DNA from: Actinomortierella ambigua
Taxonomy: Eukaryota > Mortierellomycota > Mortierellomycetes > Mortierellales > Mortierellaceae
Assembly (NCBI GenBank): GCA_016098155.1
Contig: JAAAJB010000103.1
Location: forward strand, 1,341-65,340
DNA length: 64,000 nt
Direction: 5' to 3'
Position numbers and translations under genes: made by a program. Numbering within the stretch: position 1 is the first letter of the stretch; every line of letters starts with the position of its first letter. Below, piece after piece: positions 45,938 to 58,544 of this stretch. The notes beneath the pieces were generated by a model that saw only the letters and a list, made by a program, of their open reading frames with translations, had not been told where the DNA came from and did not search any database.

Positions 45938-47416
45938 ATGGCAGACCCCATCACCATCAACGTCAAGGCATCCAACGATCAGAAATATGTCATCTCCATC
46001 CTCACCAGCGCAACTGTTTTGGAGTTTAAGGAGGAGATTGCCAAGAAGTGCGAAACGCCAGCTGAGCGCCAGCGTCTAATCTACTCTGGCCGCGTTCTCA
46101 AGGATGCAGACACACTCGACACCTACAAGATTGCGGAGGGTCACACCGTCCACATGGTTCGCAGTGCTGCACCTGGTGGTTCAACAACTTCTACCCCTGC
46201 TGCTACGTCCAACACAACACCTGCTTCCACCACAACTACCAGTGCTGCACCAACTGCTGCGTCGACTACCCCTGCGACCACAACAGCCCCTGTTGCAGGT
46301 AACCCACCGATATGGCGATAGAAGGACGAAGAACATCAGACTCACTGGGACTGAGCCTTGCGAAGGGGTCTTCTGTGCTGGACAAAAAAAAAAAAAAAAA
46401 GAGCCAATAGCTGTGATCGAGATCGAACACTGGTAGTGGAGCACAAGGACAGCCCAGCGAAACTCAAAAAAGAGGGAGGCATACGTGTCTCTTTCGCTCT
46501 GACCTCGTCTGCCTCGGACAGACCTGCTGAGCCTATCAAGCACGCCTATGCCTCACAGCGTTGGTCAATATGCAGCACAGCTAACTCTCTGTCTCGCTCT
46601 CGCTCTCTCTCTTTTTCGTCTGACGCTGTTACTATACTCGCCTGTATAGATCCCTTTAATGCTGCCGGAGGAACGCTTCCGAACCCTTGGGCCGGCCTTA
46701 TGAATCCAGGCGCTATGGGAGGCATGGGAGGCATGGACCCCAACATGATGAACACGATGCTGCAGGACCCCAACTTTGCACAGTACATGTCAAGTATGTT
46801 GCAGAATCCTCAGGTGCTCGAGTCTGTTATCGCTATGAACCCTGCCCTGGCGTCGATGGGCCCTGAGGTCCGTCAGATGCTGCAGTCGCCATACTTCCAG
46901 CAGATGATTTCCAACCCAGAGTCCCTTCGCCAGGTGGCTCAAATGAGTGCAGCTATGGGATCAATGGGTGGTGCTGGTGCAGGTGCTGGTACTGGTGCAG
47001 GGGGTATGTACAACCCTTGGGCAGCCAACCCAGCGATGGCAGCTCCTCCCGCATCGACCAACGCCTCTGCTGATTCTACCCCAGGTGCCAACACCACCAC
47101 GGCTAATAACAACAACAACGCCACCACAGCAACACCACCCCCCTTCAACCCTTTCGCTGCCGGACTTGGTGGCGCGAACCCAATGGCCAATTACTGGGCT
47201 CAACAAATGGCCGCCATGGGCGCAGCAGGTGCCTTTGGTGGCCCAGCCGCAACGCCCGCACAGCCTCAGCAGCCTCCCGAGGAGCGATTCCAGGTTCAGC
47301 TGCAGCAACTGAACGAGATGGGCTTTTGGGATGCTGCAAAGAACATTCGTGCCTTGCTTGCAGCCGGCGGCAATGTGAATGGTGCCATTGAGCTGTTGTT
47401 CTCTGGAAACATCTAG
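45938..47416 (+). CDS. DSK2: Ubiquilin, DSK2-type ubiquitin receptor
   Basis: Two exons, 45938-46298 and 46650-47416, joined in phase 1, give 375 residues. Residues 1-75 are a ubiquitin-like domain (ITINVKASNDQKYVISI, RQRLIYSGRVLKDADTL, EGHTVHMV). A Thr/Ala-rich linker follows, then an STI1-like helical region (MMNTMLQDPNFAQYMSSML, NPQVLESVIAMNPAL). The C-terminus is a UBA domain (QLQQLNEMGFWDAAKNIRAL, GNVNGAIELLFSG). Family knowledge: DSK2 carries ubiquitinated clients to the proteasome, with the UBL docking on the proteasome and the UBA binding ubiquitin. Compared with animal ubiquilins only one STI1 region is evident and Gly/Ala-rich repeats replace the second. Confidence 0.95.
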
Positions 47417-47710
47417 AAAGAAGAAGAAAAAAAAAGAGACGCGCCCCCCACAAGTTTTATCAAAAGGCGAAAATAGACACGGATGATCAAAGCAGAGAAC
47501 TTGCTTGATCGTTTTAGTGCTCTCTGCGCCCTTGTGTTACCCACCTCTTCTTCTTTTTTTATGCTCTTCCATCCTGTACTTAGACCCTTCCTTCTCACCC
47601 TTCAACTCTGTGCTTTTAATATCGTAAAACGTTTTTTTTTTCTAGTTCGATGTTGTGTTGTGTGTACAAGGAAACGGAGGAGGTGGGGAAAATGGTGTCG
47701 TCTTTTGCTT

Positions 47711-50311
47711 TTAATAGTTGAGCCAAAACTCTTGAGGGAATAGTGATCGCATGGCATGCCAATGATCGAGTGCGCCTTCCCGTTGCATGGCATTAAGGGT
47801 ATTGTTCCTATCCAAGATCAGCTCGCCCAGTGCCGGGTCATAAGGGGTCGACATTGGCCAGCTCAAGAATGACGACAAGATCCAGTCTCGCATGACACTC
47901 GCTGGCATCTGGCCCTCCTCGACAGGCGCATCGGGATCGGGCGGTGTGTACGTCTCAAACTCAATCGGGTTCGGGGACGCAAAGAACACGAGGTTTTGAT
48001 AGGCGTCACCGCTGGAAGCGTCCTCCTTGTAAGCGACCACAAAAGGAAACACAGCAAGGAGCGTCTTGCGTACAGAGTTCAGTGCCATGGACTTGTCGGG
48101 GTGCTCAGAACCGACCATGTTCTAGAAAGGGAATAGAGGAGTTTGGTGGATCCTGCTTTTGTTATTGGGGGCCATTCCCGTTGGTTTCATTCTTATTTTT
48201 TCGTTCCGCGTTCAGATAATTGCTTACCAATGCAAGGATACCATCCGGCTTCAGGATCCGCTGGATCTCGAGAAGGGCCTCAACCGAGAACAGACTTGGC
48301 GGAACACCACCACCTGTAAAAACATCGTGGATGACATAGTCGTATTTAGCGCTTGGCGCTTGCTCGATAAATTGTCGCCCGTCCTGGATGAAAAGCTGAT
48401 GGGGTTTGGGCCAGCCAAAGTACTGCCTTGCATAGTCCGCGACCACAGGATCGATTTCGACAACATCGACAAGCACGCCCTGCCGGGTAAGTGATCCAGA
48501 TGCCACGCCAACACCCAGACCACTGATTAGTATACGTATGGATGGTGTGAAAAGAAGCAGATACCCGTTAGTTTCATCAGCCTTGATTTTCCTTATGCCG
48601 GTCCTTGCATTTCCATAACAGGCATAAATCCGATCCGCTCACTCTAGTTCTTTACATTTGCAGTGCCATCTCGGGATAAGTCTTTTGTCTGCCTTTGATA
48701 AGTCGGACAGCTACGGAGCGAAAAGGTAAATACCAATCGAATCATGTAAAGTACAATTAAAAAAAAAAGTTCAATAATACGAGTCCTCATTACAATACAC
48801 TCATTCGTGGGAAGTACCTTCTGGGATATAAAACGATCCAAAGATTGAATCGCCCGTCTCGATATAGATGCCTCCGATCAAAGAGTGGCCAGCACGCATG
48901 ACGCGGATATGTAAATCGTGGCGGGTCGTCACCTCATCAACAACACTCACCCAGCCTGTGACGCTCTCGTTCCTTGCAAGGATAGTGTAGTTGCCATCGA
49001 TGGGATTGTGGGCTTTGATCACTCCACCCTGGCACTGTGGGTTTGTAGTCGCATTCCGTACTGCCAGTGCAAAGACAAGCGCCAGTGGTAGGCAGCTCAA
49101 TGCCAGCTTGGCGCGCCCCGAGTGTGTTTGGATAGGCTTCTTCTTCATCTCTCGGACTTCATCGGGTAAGACAACCTCGCCGTGTGTGGAGATGAGCACT
49201 AAATTCAACCAATGTAGATCGATCGTTTAGGTTTAAATTATACAATGTCACACCCGCCAGTACCCTTCGCTCAGACATGAAGGGTACCCCAACTACGTAC
49301 ATACCATGCAAGCACACGCATTTAAGCACACTTACATTTGTGAAGTCCGGAAATGACGGCTAACAAAATAGCAGCCGAATAAATACGCGAACAGGCTGGT
49401 CCCGCCAACGCCATCTGAAAGACGACCAAGGTCATGCCGCAGATGGTGCCGACCTGGATCAGGATGGCCATCACCAACGTACGGATGTGGACCTGTTCAT
49501 ACGATCGCAACACGCACGACAGCGTGTTGGCAAACGCCAACAAGGCGAACACAGGATAGGCCAAGGCCAGTTGTGTCAAGTGAGGTCCTCGGATAGGTCC
49601 AAACTCGTCGCTCCACCGGAACAGAGCGTGCACAGTCAGGAAGGAGCTAGCCAGTACGACAGCACACAGGTCCAAACTGACGAGAATTCCCAATTGCAGC
49701 CCACGATCCTTGGCGAGTCCAACAGTAGTAGCCGCCGAGGATGGAGTGGTGGTGGTAGCCGTGGCGGTGTTGGGGGAGCTTTGCTCTTTGGGATGCGTGG
49801 CTGGAGCCGCTGTCCTGGAGAGGGTGGTTCGAGTTGCCCATGATGACAGGACCAGCGTGTAAATCAGGGCTAGAGCTGCACCAAAGATTGTCGCCATCAA
49901 GCAGTTCTCCAAGAATCCTTCCTCTGCGTAGACATTGGCATACATGGGTTCCATAGCCCTTGGTCCCACCTGCAGGATCATCCCGGCGACCAATGGCGTC
50001 ACAATCATGAGAGACCCGCGTGTCACGGTCAGAACATGCTCCAATAGTGCGGCCTGAGAGTGTACAGATTTTAGAGAAGGGTAGGAGGAAGATGCAGTTC
50101 CGTTGCTGGCTCTGTTGGACTTGTTCTTCTTGGAACCGCGCTTGGTTGTGGTGTTTGATAAGGAGGTCGTGGAGGTGAGGGATGTGGTGGACTCGGAGGC
50201 CTTCAAACTACTCCCAGAAGAGGTCGCAGCTGAAGAGCTAGTGCCAGTGGTGTGGTCAATCGTAGAATGTCCGGCGCCTCCGCTGCCATCTCCATGCTTT
50301 CGATTCTTCAT
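47711..50311 (-). CDS. Membrane-anchored spermidine/spermine synthase-like methyltransferase-fold protein
   Basis: Five exons: 50311-49336, 49198-48818, 48710-48656, 48522-48228 and 48121-47711; in phase, 705 residues. Residues 1-70 are Ser/Thr-rich and cytosolic-looking. About six hydrophobic segments follow (SLMIVTPLVAGMILQV, MATIFGAALALIYTLVL, GILVSLDLCAVVLASSFL, LAYPVFALLAFANTLSCV, LVMAILIQVGTICGMTLVVF, ALSCLPLALVFALAV). The C-terminal half is a Rossmann domain of the polyamine synthase family: IGLGVGVASGSL, VDVVEIDPVVADYARQYFG, IQDGRQFIEQAP, YDYVIHDVFTGG. In fungi such membrane-bound forms exist besides the soluble SPE3/SPE4 enzymes, and their substrate is not established. Convergent with DSK2; 151 bases separate its start from the ARMH3-like gene's end. 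Confidence 0.85.
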
Positions 50312-50462
50312 CTGACTTTTGGCGTGAGAATGCTCGACGGGTCCGAATGAGAAGTTTGGGAACAGTGAGTCCAGGCGTTGAGGAAGAATATCAGAGGTTG
50401 GCGCGACCCTATTTTGGTCACGTGGATTTGAACTCTGATTGTTGATAACATTTTTAATTGAT

Positions 50463-53400
50463 TTAATTTATCTCGATCGTGTTCCGAAGGTCAGCCACAA
50501 CCCATCGGCTCAGCTGTCGGAAAAAGGCCATATTGCCCGGGACCTCTGAGTATGCCTCCCATCCAGGATGGCGAGCATGTCCAGCGACAATAGACGCCCC
50601 ACCGGCCGCTGCGGCGGCTGCATTGTGGGCCAACGAGCTGATTGGCGGGTCCAACGGTATCTGAACAAGTGAGAGTTCCTGGTAGTGATCCTTGATCATC
50701 GATGTCACAAACTCGGGACCCATGCTTCGGGTTGGATTTGCGTCCCGCCATGTCAATAGATGACTAAAGAAGAATGTAAAGACCGTGTTAATGTTGGATA
50801 GGTCAATGGTGATGATTTGCTGAGGGGGGCCTGAGGCAGATCCAGCGCTAAAAGTCCTGTCCATTGCATGGTGGGAGATTGGGCCAAAGTATGACGATCC
50901 ACCGCTTTGAACGGGGCTCATGGCCCGCCCATAGGGTGAGGGTGGAGACATGGGTCGACCTGGTGAGTGAGGAGGGAGAGGAGACGGCTGAAGAGGGCTT
51001 GAGCTGGCCGAGTCATCGGCTGTTGTCTTGGGTGAAGAGAGATGAAGTCGGCTCCTCGAGGTAAGGTCATGGTGAGGAAGGGGCGCAGGAAGAGGTGGCT
51101 GGACATGGATAGAAACTGTCGTGTTTCATATATCATAAGTAAGGGATGACCGCAAAGAGATTGCATGGACTTGATTAGTGGATATGAACCATATACGATA
51201 AACCAGTTGACATGGAGGGAGGGTTTGAAAGTATGCTGAAGAGGCTTACATGCAACAGCCAGATCCGAGAATGGCTCAATTCCTGTTCGAACAATTTCAT
51301 AAAAGAGCGAATAGAGACTGCCTGGGTCAGGCAGAAGCATATCGCCATAGGAAACAAAGTAGTTGACGAGGTCAACCGTCTCTGCCACAAGCTCTCTCGC
51401 ATCGGGGCGGTGTTCCAAGGCCGCCATATTGGAGTGCATAAACTTGATGAGGCTCAGTAGTGTGTTCCAAACTTCGACCCAATGATAGGCTACATTTAAA
51501 TTGGGGAATGCAGAAAGGTTATCAGTTCTAGTGTCCAATGAACAGACCCTTCGGTAGAGAAGACAAACTACACTTACGAAGGCGAACGCGTAACCTCTTG
51601 AACCGGTGAGCCAGGCCATAGATATTCGCGACCACAAGTCTATAGTTCACAAAAGAGACGTGTTATGGCTAGGGCCTCATAATATCAAACGGCGCATAGT
51701 TGTGTATTCCCGTTGAAGCATGTTTACCTTACCTAAAACTCTCGATGGGTAGCTTCTTGCGCATGTTGTGCTTGATAAATCCAAGCAAAACGTCCAAAAG
51801 TACAGCAGCAAGTGGTCGAGCCTGCTTGACTTTGGGCAAGAGAGGATGCCGCTGTCGGCATAATCGAATGGCGTATGTACTTGCCTCAGCCTGACCAAGA
51901 TTATCCTCAGAAGTAGGGATGCTACAGAGGTACGGGTATGCGCTGGGGCTCTCAATGATAATCGAAAGGATGATGAGGCACAGCTGGGTATATGGCGCAG
52001 AACGACTAACTCGGTTGTGATGGAAAAGATACGAGCAGAAGGACAGGAATGTTCCCAACCCTGACTCGCCACCTACTGACTGGGATTGGCTGACCCTGGC
52101 ATTTATGTCGCCTGCAGCATCCGAGCTCTTGGCGGTCTCAGAGGTTCCTGGATACCGCAGAAACACAGGGAGAAAGCTCTTGTTCGTGTAAATGAGGTGA
52201 TAGAAGAGCAGAAGAATGGATGCATGTCCATCTGGTCTATGAAGCAGGGATGGGAGAGTTACATTGGGAGCATGTGAGCCATCTATGCTACAAAACGACA
52301 TAGTGTTGTGGTCATTCACATCATTACATACTGCTGGGCAAACAAAGCATCGGTCGCCGATCCATCTTGGCTCTTGGGGTTCCAGAGCATTCCCGTCAGA
52401 TAGGATATTGTGCTCGTTAACTTTGATACCGTTGAAACTTCGTCATCATCAAAGATGTCCATGTATTTTCTATAGATATAATTTGTTAATGACCATAAGT
52501 AGCCTGGATATTGACGCTCATTCAGAATAGCTCCCCTTGGATTGGATATTTACCTCCGCATACTGACGCAGCTGCCGATGATCACTTCAACCATCCTGCG
52601 AAGAATGACTGGATCGTCTAGAGTAGTGAGGCTACTCTGGTAGGGATTCTGAGTCTCGTACTTGTTGTAGCTCGCGAGAATGCCGAGTAGACTCATGGCT
52701 TCAAATGAGAGGGTGGGATCGTCGCAGTCGACAATAAACTGTTTAAATCAGGAACAAGTAGTAAGTGAGGATGGTGGTGTAATCACCGAAGAGAGGTATC
52801 TCATACCGTTCTCTTTTCATCGCTATGAATGCTTACTTGCATGACAGCAGGGAGGATGTCCTTTTGCATGAAATACTGATTCAGACTGTTCTTGTTGACA
52901 TTGTCATTTCCGCACGCCAGGGTGCAAGCCAGTTGCAATGCGGCAGCCCGTAAAATGACTAGAACAGAAAGGAAAAGAACATGAGTATAGAGCTTCTGGT
53001 GCTGAAGAAACAGTCGACTATCCAGTTACACTCGACGCACCAGAATTTTCGCCGTCCATGTTTGAGCATATGCCTTGAACTAAGGTCTTGAACACCAGAT
53101 CGGCATGAGGCAGCCCAGTCTGAGCAACAGTTGGAAATATTCAGCCAAAAAAAAAAAAAAAAAAAGAGGCGGGTGAGAAAGCGAGCAACGGTCATTTATC
53201 GCAAGTTCGTTTACTGCCTAACAAAGACTCCTATCCCGTGGTGCCAACCTACCAGTAGATGGATCACATCAAAGCTCCAGTTGTGGAACTTCTTCTTGAA
53301 GATCTCGCCGAGAACGATTGTCAACGTCTATTAACCGATAATGAGAATGGCAAAGGACCACGCGTCAACGGACAAAGTTGATACCCCGCTGCGAGATAGC

Positions 53401-54002
53401 CAAACCCTCCCTCCCCAATTAACAGAGGCGTGATTCACTGGTCTTCACCTGTATGGCATGGAGGCGCCGCTGAGGAAGTTGATCTCGCATAGTTTGCACG
53501 GCGTGCAAGAAGATACTGTTGATCTCATCCTTGATCGCAAGGAGCTGGTCCTCGTTCATTTGGCGAAGGCTAGATGACAGATACACGGTATTGACCTAGA
53601 ACCGAAGCAAAATAGCAGGGTGAACAAGGGGGGACTAGCTTGCCTATGTCACTCGCCACCAGCCATGACTAGCTTTACCTTGATGAGGAACAATTCGTCC
53701 CAGAATTTCTCCGAGTCCTTCCCAAGGGAAGGGTCTTCGCCCTTCAGAATAAAAAAAAAATAACGCAGAGTGATTGGGGCTAAGTAATACGCACACAATA
53801 ATATCACACGGTCATATGCCGTGTAGGGTCCTGTCGACATTGTCATTTGGGTGAAGAACCTTTCTGCATGCAACATGGAACATACTCTCAGGAACTGGTC
53901 ATAAAGTTCGACAAACTTCTCCTTGAGCTTCATTTTCTGTCCATTGTGCGGTCGAAGTAATTGCTCCTTGGCCGCGGATGGACCAAGTTTCATCTCTTGC
54001 AT
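50463..54002 (-). CDS. ARMH3-like (DUF1741) armadillo-like helical protein
   Basis: Twelve exons, all in phase: 54002-53886, 53741-53679, 53595-53449, 53327-53253, 53119-53041, 52958-52837, 52738-52554, 52469-52332, 52287-51733, 51639-51578, 51489-51250 and 51115-50463; 811 residues. The N-terminus (MKLKEKFVELYDQFLRGEDPS, KFWDELFLIKVNT) and the block RFKRLRVRLPYHWVEVWNTL match my recollection of the human ARMH3 (C10orf76) family. It is all-helical apart from a Ser/Pro-rich loop at about 600-660. Family knowledge: ARMH3 works at the Golgi with PI4KB and GBF1 in phosphoinositide supply. Fungal members are little studied. The ATG at 54002 is preceded by an unremarkable leader. Confidence is high for the exon chain, good for the family. 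Confidence 0.82.
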
Positions 54003-54462
54003 GGCGGCTGGTATTCTGCAAGCTCAATTGCAATGACACAAAAGGGCGTTGACGGGAAGGGTAGTTAAGAGAAAAGCGTTTAACCTGGACTAGCAGAACT
54101 GACGAGGAAAGCTAGAAAAGTCGACAGAAGAAACACAGTCGAAGGACAGAGTTGAAGGTGCTCGCGAGTGAGTTTCGCCTTAAAAAAAGATTTGAAAGGT
54201 GAGAAAAAAAAAAAAAGAGTTCAGCCAGGTCGCACAGCCGCTCTTCATGCCAATTGCAAATGGATATTTGCGAGGCGCAAAATTATACGAAGCCAAGGCA
54301 CCTTGGCCCACCGAGTCGTTTCAAACAGTGAGTGGCGTACCTTTCTCCCCAGGCACACTATCCCTGTATCTCAGAGGTCGACTTCAAGAAAGAGTGACGT
54401 TTCGCAATGCTTGAAAGCTCATTATATTTGACAATTTCATACATTGCTATATAAGAGCCGCT
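54003..54462. other. Spacer upstream of the ARMH3-like gene
   Basis: 460 bases between the AAA ATPase 3' end and the ARMH3-like start, both minus strand. An A-run at 54207-54218 is the only marked feature; the frame at 54168-54431 (+) shows no conserved content. Confidence 0.6.
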
Positions 54463-57400
54463 TCAATCCTGCTTCGGACGGAAAGTGGCACTGTCTGACT
54501 TGTAATGTACAAGCGATGGCGGAATTAGCTGCTTTGCGGCTTGAAAATGAGCCCATTCAACCTGTTTTAATTTGTTTATGTGAGTAAGAGAGCAAAAGAA
54601 AAAAAAAAGAGTTGACCATCCATATGCAACGGGTTCATTCTTCGCCATTTTAATCATGTAACATACCAGTCCATTATGGATATTTTCGCGTAGGCAAATC
54701 AACGCCGCTTCTCGGCAGAGGTTCTCCAGATCGGCACCTACATTATCGGTATGGATGGGATATATTGTCAGTTCACACTCACACACTGCTGAAATGCATA
54801 CGTCATATGCACCATACTCGTAGTATTCGTACCTGAGAACCCCTCGGTCTCAGTAGCAAGAGCGTCGATCTGTGCTTCTTCAAGACCTATTGGCATCTTG
54901 GAGAGAAATCCTCTCAAAATTTGAATGCGGACGTCTTTGTCCGGTACTGGCACGTGAACGATTTGGTCCAGTCGTCCAGGACGCATGATGGCTGAATCAA
55001 TAACCTCAGGACGGTTGGACGCTATCATAGATGCCAGTAAGTAAATAAAAGAATACGTAGGGTAACTCGTGAGTCTGGTGTACCTGGAAACCAGAGATCG
55101 TACTAGCACTCTAGTCCGGTGTATGCATCGCCCTTACCCGCCAGAACCAGCACGTCAACTACTACGTTGGATCCACCACGGCCTGTAAAGAAGCCATCCA
55201 TTTCTGTCAAGAGGCTGGTGACAATCCGATCGCCGCTATTTTCCGAGCTAAACGTTGATCCGCGAGCTGGTGCAAGGACGTCAATCTGATCGATAAACAG
55301 GATGCAAGGAGCGTTTGCCTTGGCTTGGGCAAACATCCTTGCAATATTCTGCTCAGATTCGCCAACAACCTTGGATCGAATTTGGGAGCCCTAGCAGAAA
55401 GCAGTGACCAAGAGGATATTAGTCGAGCCGCATCCCACTCGAATATTACATCGCATACATAAGACACGTCATGAAGTACCTCGACGAGCATAAAGTTGAT
55501 CCCCAGTTCTTGTGCAAGGGCACAGCATAGCATGGTCTTTCCCACACCAGGAGGACCATGGATGAGAACGCCACGGGGTGGTGCGATTCCGAGATCGAGA
55601 TACTTCCTGGGGTGCTGGAAAGGTTCGATAATAGAGACTCTCAGATCGGCGATGGCACCTTCAAGTCCGTACAAGTCGGAAAAATGAACATCGGGTATCT
55701 ATTGGGGATGCAGGAGGTGTGAAAAAAAGACTAGCTGATTCGCACTGGGCCTCCAGAGAACGGCACTGAACCCATGCTGGCTCAATGAACGTAATGCAAC
55801 CCTTACCTTTGTTTGGAACTCCCCCATGCCGGATGGTCGAATTGACTTGAGCGCATGCGTAAACGACGATAGATCAATCCTGGCATTTCTTTCACCCCTC
55901 GCCACTCTGCTCACGAGTATCAAAGCGGCCTCTGTGCATAGAGCCTGTAAATCCGTTGGTACGAATCCGTGTGTCACATTGGCCACTCTTTCTAAGATTT
56001 TGCAGCGATCCTGCAATTCGAAAGGAATCTCTAGATTGGTATAGGGAAGATGCGTAGAGAAATTAGACCTTCACAAGTACTACCTAATTAAAAGTCAGGC
56101 AAGCTCGACATGAACATGGGTATACATACGGCGCGATATAATATCCAGGACTTCGAACCGCTCAGACGACGAACCAATGTTGAGAGCAAAAATTCTGTCG
56201 AGTCTTCCTGATCGTGTTAGCGAAGTGTCCATAACATGAGGCCTATTTGTGAGAGCTAAAGGGTACAAGAATAGGAGGCGTTAGGACCTCGGATTCGTTC
56301 AGCAGATTATAGAATGAGTCATGTTCTTCCAAACAACAGTACCTATCACAAACACTTTGTTTGTGTCTGGACTTTGATTGAGGGCGTCGATCTGGTTGAG
56401 CAATGTTGCAAAAAGTTTTGCTTCTACACCTTTCTTGACGGCCGATCGTTCCGCCAGCATGTCAATTTCGTCCAGAATAAGGAACGACGCCTTGCTGCTT
56501 GACTGCAAAGCCTCAAATAAAGAACACAGCTGACCTTCGCTCTCCCCTTCGTCTAAATGTATTTGAGGCGACCATAAATTAGATCCGCTGCAGCAATGAT
56601 ACCCAGAGCCTGCATTACATACACCATATCGTATCTGTTTGACCATAGTACCTGTCTGAAAGAGATCGGGGCAGTTGACCAGTCTGTAAGGCAGCCCTGA
56701 TGTCCCTAGTAGTATTTTTTTAGACCAAATACATTGAGTTTGAGTGATGGTGTCCCCGGCGAGAAAGCACGAACCTAATTGTCAACAACCAATGCGCCAT
56801 CCTTACGAGCTAAGGTTGTCGCCAGGGCGGTCTTTCCTGTCCCAGGGCGCCCGGTGATGACGATCCCTTTAAATGGCGTTTCAGAACACGACATGGTCTT
56901 CTTCCTGCCCACAGCCTCTTCAAGATACATGTACATGTAGTCGATGATCTCCTGGAGAGTAGTTGTGTAACCTCCAATATCCTTCTTCACGGCGGCTATC
57001 CAATCCATAGGATTAATAAGTTGAGACGCAGCTGATGACCTAGAACCTTTCGCTGCTGAAAGAAATGGAGCAAGCTCAATGTTCGTAGACTCTGCAATCG
57101 TCGCGATAGGAAGTTCGCCGCCTGTTGAGGAGCGAACGCCTACTACTTGAAATACCAGTTGCGGGTTGAGTGGTGGATACTGCAATCTGTCTCCGACGGA
57201 GACATGTCTTCCTGCTACGAGGTGCGCCATTCGGCTTGGATCCCGCTGTAGTGCGGTAGGAACGGCGGATGACGTGGACAACACGATCGTGCTAGCGACC
57301 TGTACTTTAGACACCTAAGGCCAGTCGAAGTGAGCAATTGGTTGTATGCCGAGTCAGCCAATGAACTATCTCTTTTTGTTATGAAGTCTGAATGCACATC

Positions 57401-57803
57401 CAGGAGATGACCATACCAGTTGCGCCTTCATCTCAAATGGCAAGACAATATCTTTGGCCCCCAAGCGCTGAAGTTCGCGCCAGAGAGCAGAGTTTGCGAC
57501 CACGTCCCAGGTAAGGGCTCCATTCGCGTCGCCATCGGGAGAGAACGCAAGACTATCTGGGAATCGATCGTCAGACTGGAAAGACCGACTCCGCTTCGAG
57601 TAGATCTTAGTTGTAGCGTAGGCGATCGCTGAGCCGTGCTCAGCACGCAGCTCTAGCGTGCATGCCCTCAGCCTGTTCTTGATAGACTGTTCGCGAGATA
57701 CATAAAGAACGGGTCGTTCTTGTCTCTCTTGGACTCCATTCCCAGCCAGACTCGCCGAGTCCGAAATCGTCGATGGAGCTATAGCAATGATTCTGAATTT
57801 CAT
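54463..57803 (-). CDS. Tandem AAA ATPase, AFG2B/SPATA5L1-like
   Basis: Eleven exons in phase: 57803-57417, 57314-56807, 56705-56652, 56552-56343, 56255-56130, 56030-55807, 55698-55480, 55390-55138, 55021-54833, 54737-54667 and 54561-54463; 779 residues from the ATG at 57803, which has A at -3. An in-frame ATG at 57830 would add nine. D1 has Walker A GRPGTGKTALA near residue 281, Walker B LILDEIDMLAER near 342, and TSLTRSGRLDRI. D2 has Walker A GPPGVGKTMLC, and SAIMRPGRLDQIV followed by KMPIGLEEAQIDALATE and GADLENLCREAAL, which resembles human SPATA5L1. In D2 the Walker B reads LFIDQID: Gln611 replaces the catalytic glutamate. Relatives (AFG2/Drg1, SPATA5-SPATA5L1) remodel pre-60S ribosomes. 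Divergent from the potassium channel gene. Confidence 0.87.
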
Positions 57804-58544
57804 GATTGAATGGGAGAACCCTGCAGGCATTGGCAATGTATCGGTGTCGTGCCCATGAACATACTCCTTTTTGGCAAGCCACTAAAATTATAGTAAAACA
57901 GTAAGACCAGGGTTTTTTTTTTTTTTTTTGCGTTACACTGCGTTGTGGAGGATGCAACAACACCCTGTTGGCCATGGAGTGTGGTTTCGACTGAGAAAAT
58001 AGAGCACAGAGCCAAATCAGAAAGAGCTAAAAAGTTTGTCTTCCCCCAAAGGTAGGTAAGGACTTGATGCATGCGAACACTACCCGACTTTTGTTTGGGC
58101 AGACACAAGCTATCATTGACCAATAGGGGAAATGTGGTTCGATATAGTCAGTCCACGAGCACCGTGCATTTCAATTCCTCGGCATTACTGCCATTTCCTT
58201 CATCTTCATCTTTTTTCCCTGTAGACAATCGATTCCTCTTTTGTTGCACTGCCCCACCCTGTCTTTCTTCTTCTGCTCCTTCTGCTTCTTCTTCTTCCTC
58301 TTCTTCTGCTTCTTCTTCCTCATCTTCTGTTTCCTCTTCCTCTTCCTCCCCTTCTTCTTGATTAACCTTGTCGCCCTCCCCCCCGCCCCCTCGTCCTACT
58401 ATCACATGCATCTTTTGTCCCCTCCTCCATCACAGCACCAGCAGCACCCTGTGTTTCTCCTCTGGTAACGGCCCAGCACCGTACAACAGCACCCTCATTT
58501 TCTATCAATACAACTCACCAAACTCGAGTCAACCTCTTGCGTTC
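57804..58544. other. Divergent promoter region between the AAA ATPase and the TOK channel
   Basis: 741 bases. A T-run (57914-57929) lies near the ATPase start. From 58190 to 58420 the plus strand is CTT/CTC-rich, a likely leader of the channel gene. The frame at 57800-58123 (-) overlaps the ATPase start and is not needed for any model. Confidence 0.6.

Noticed and set aside
57800..58123. Possible upstream first exon of the AAA ATPase
   Set aside because: The frame crosses a T-run giving a lysine stretch, and no in-phase splice to the ATPase frame is needed, since an ATG with a good context lies at 57803.
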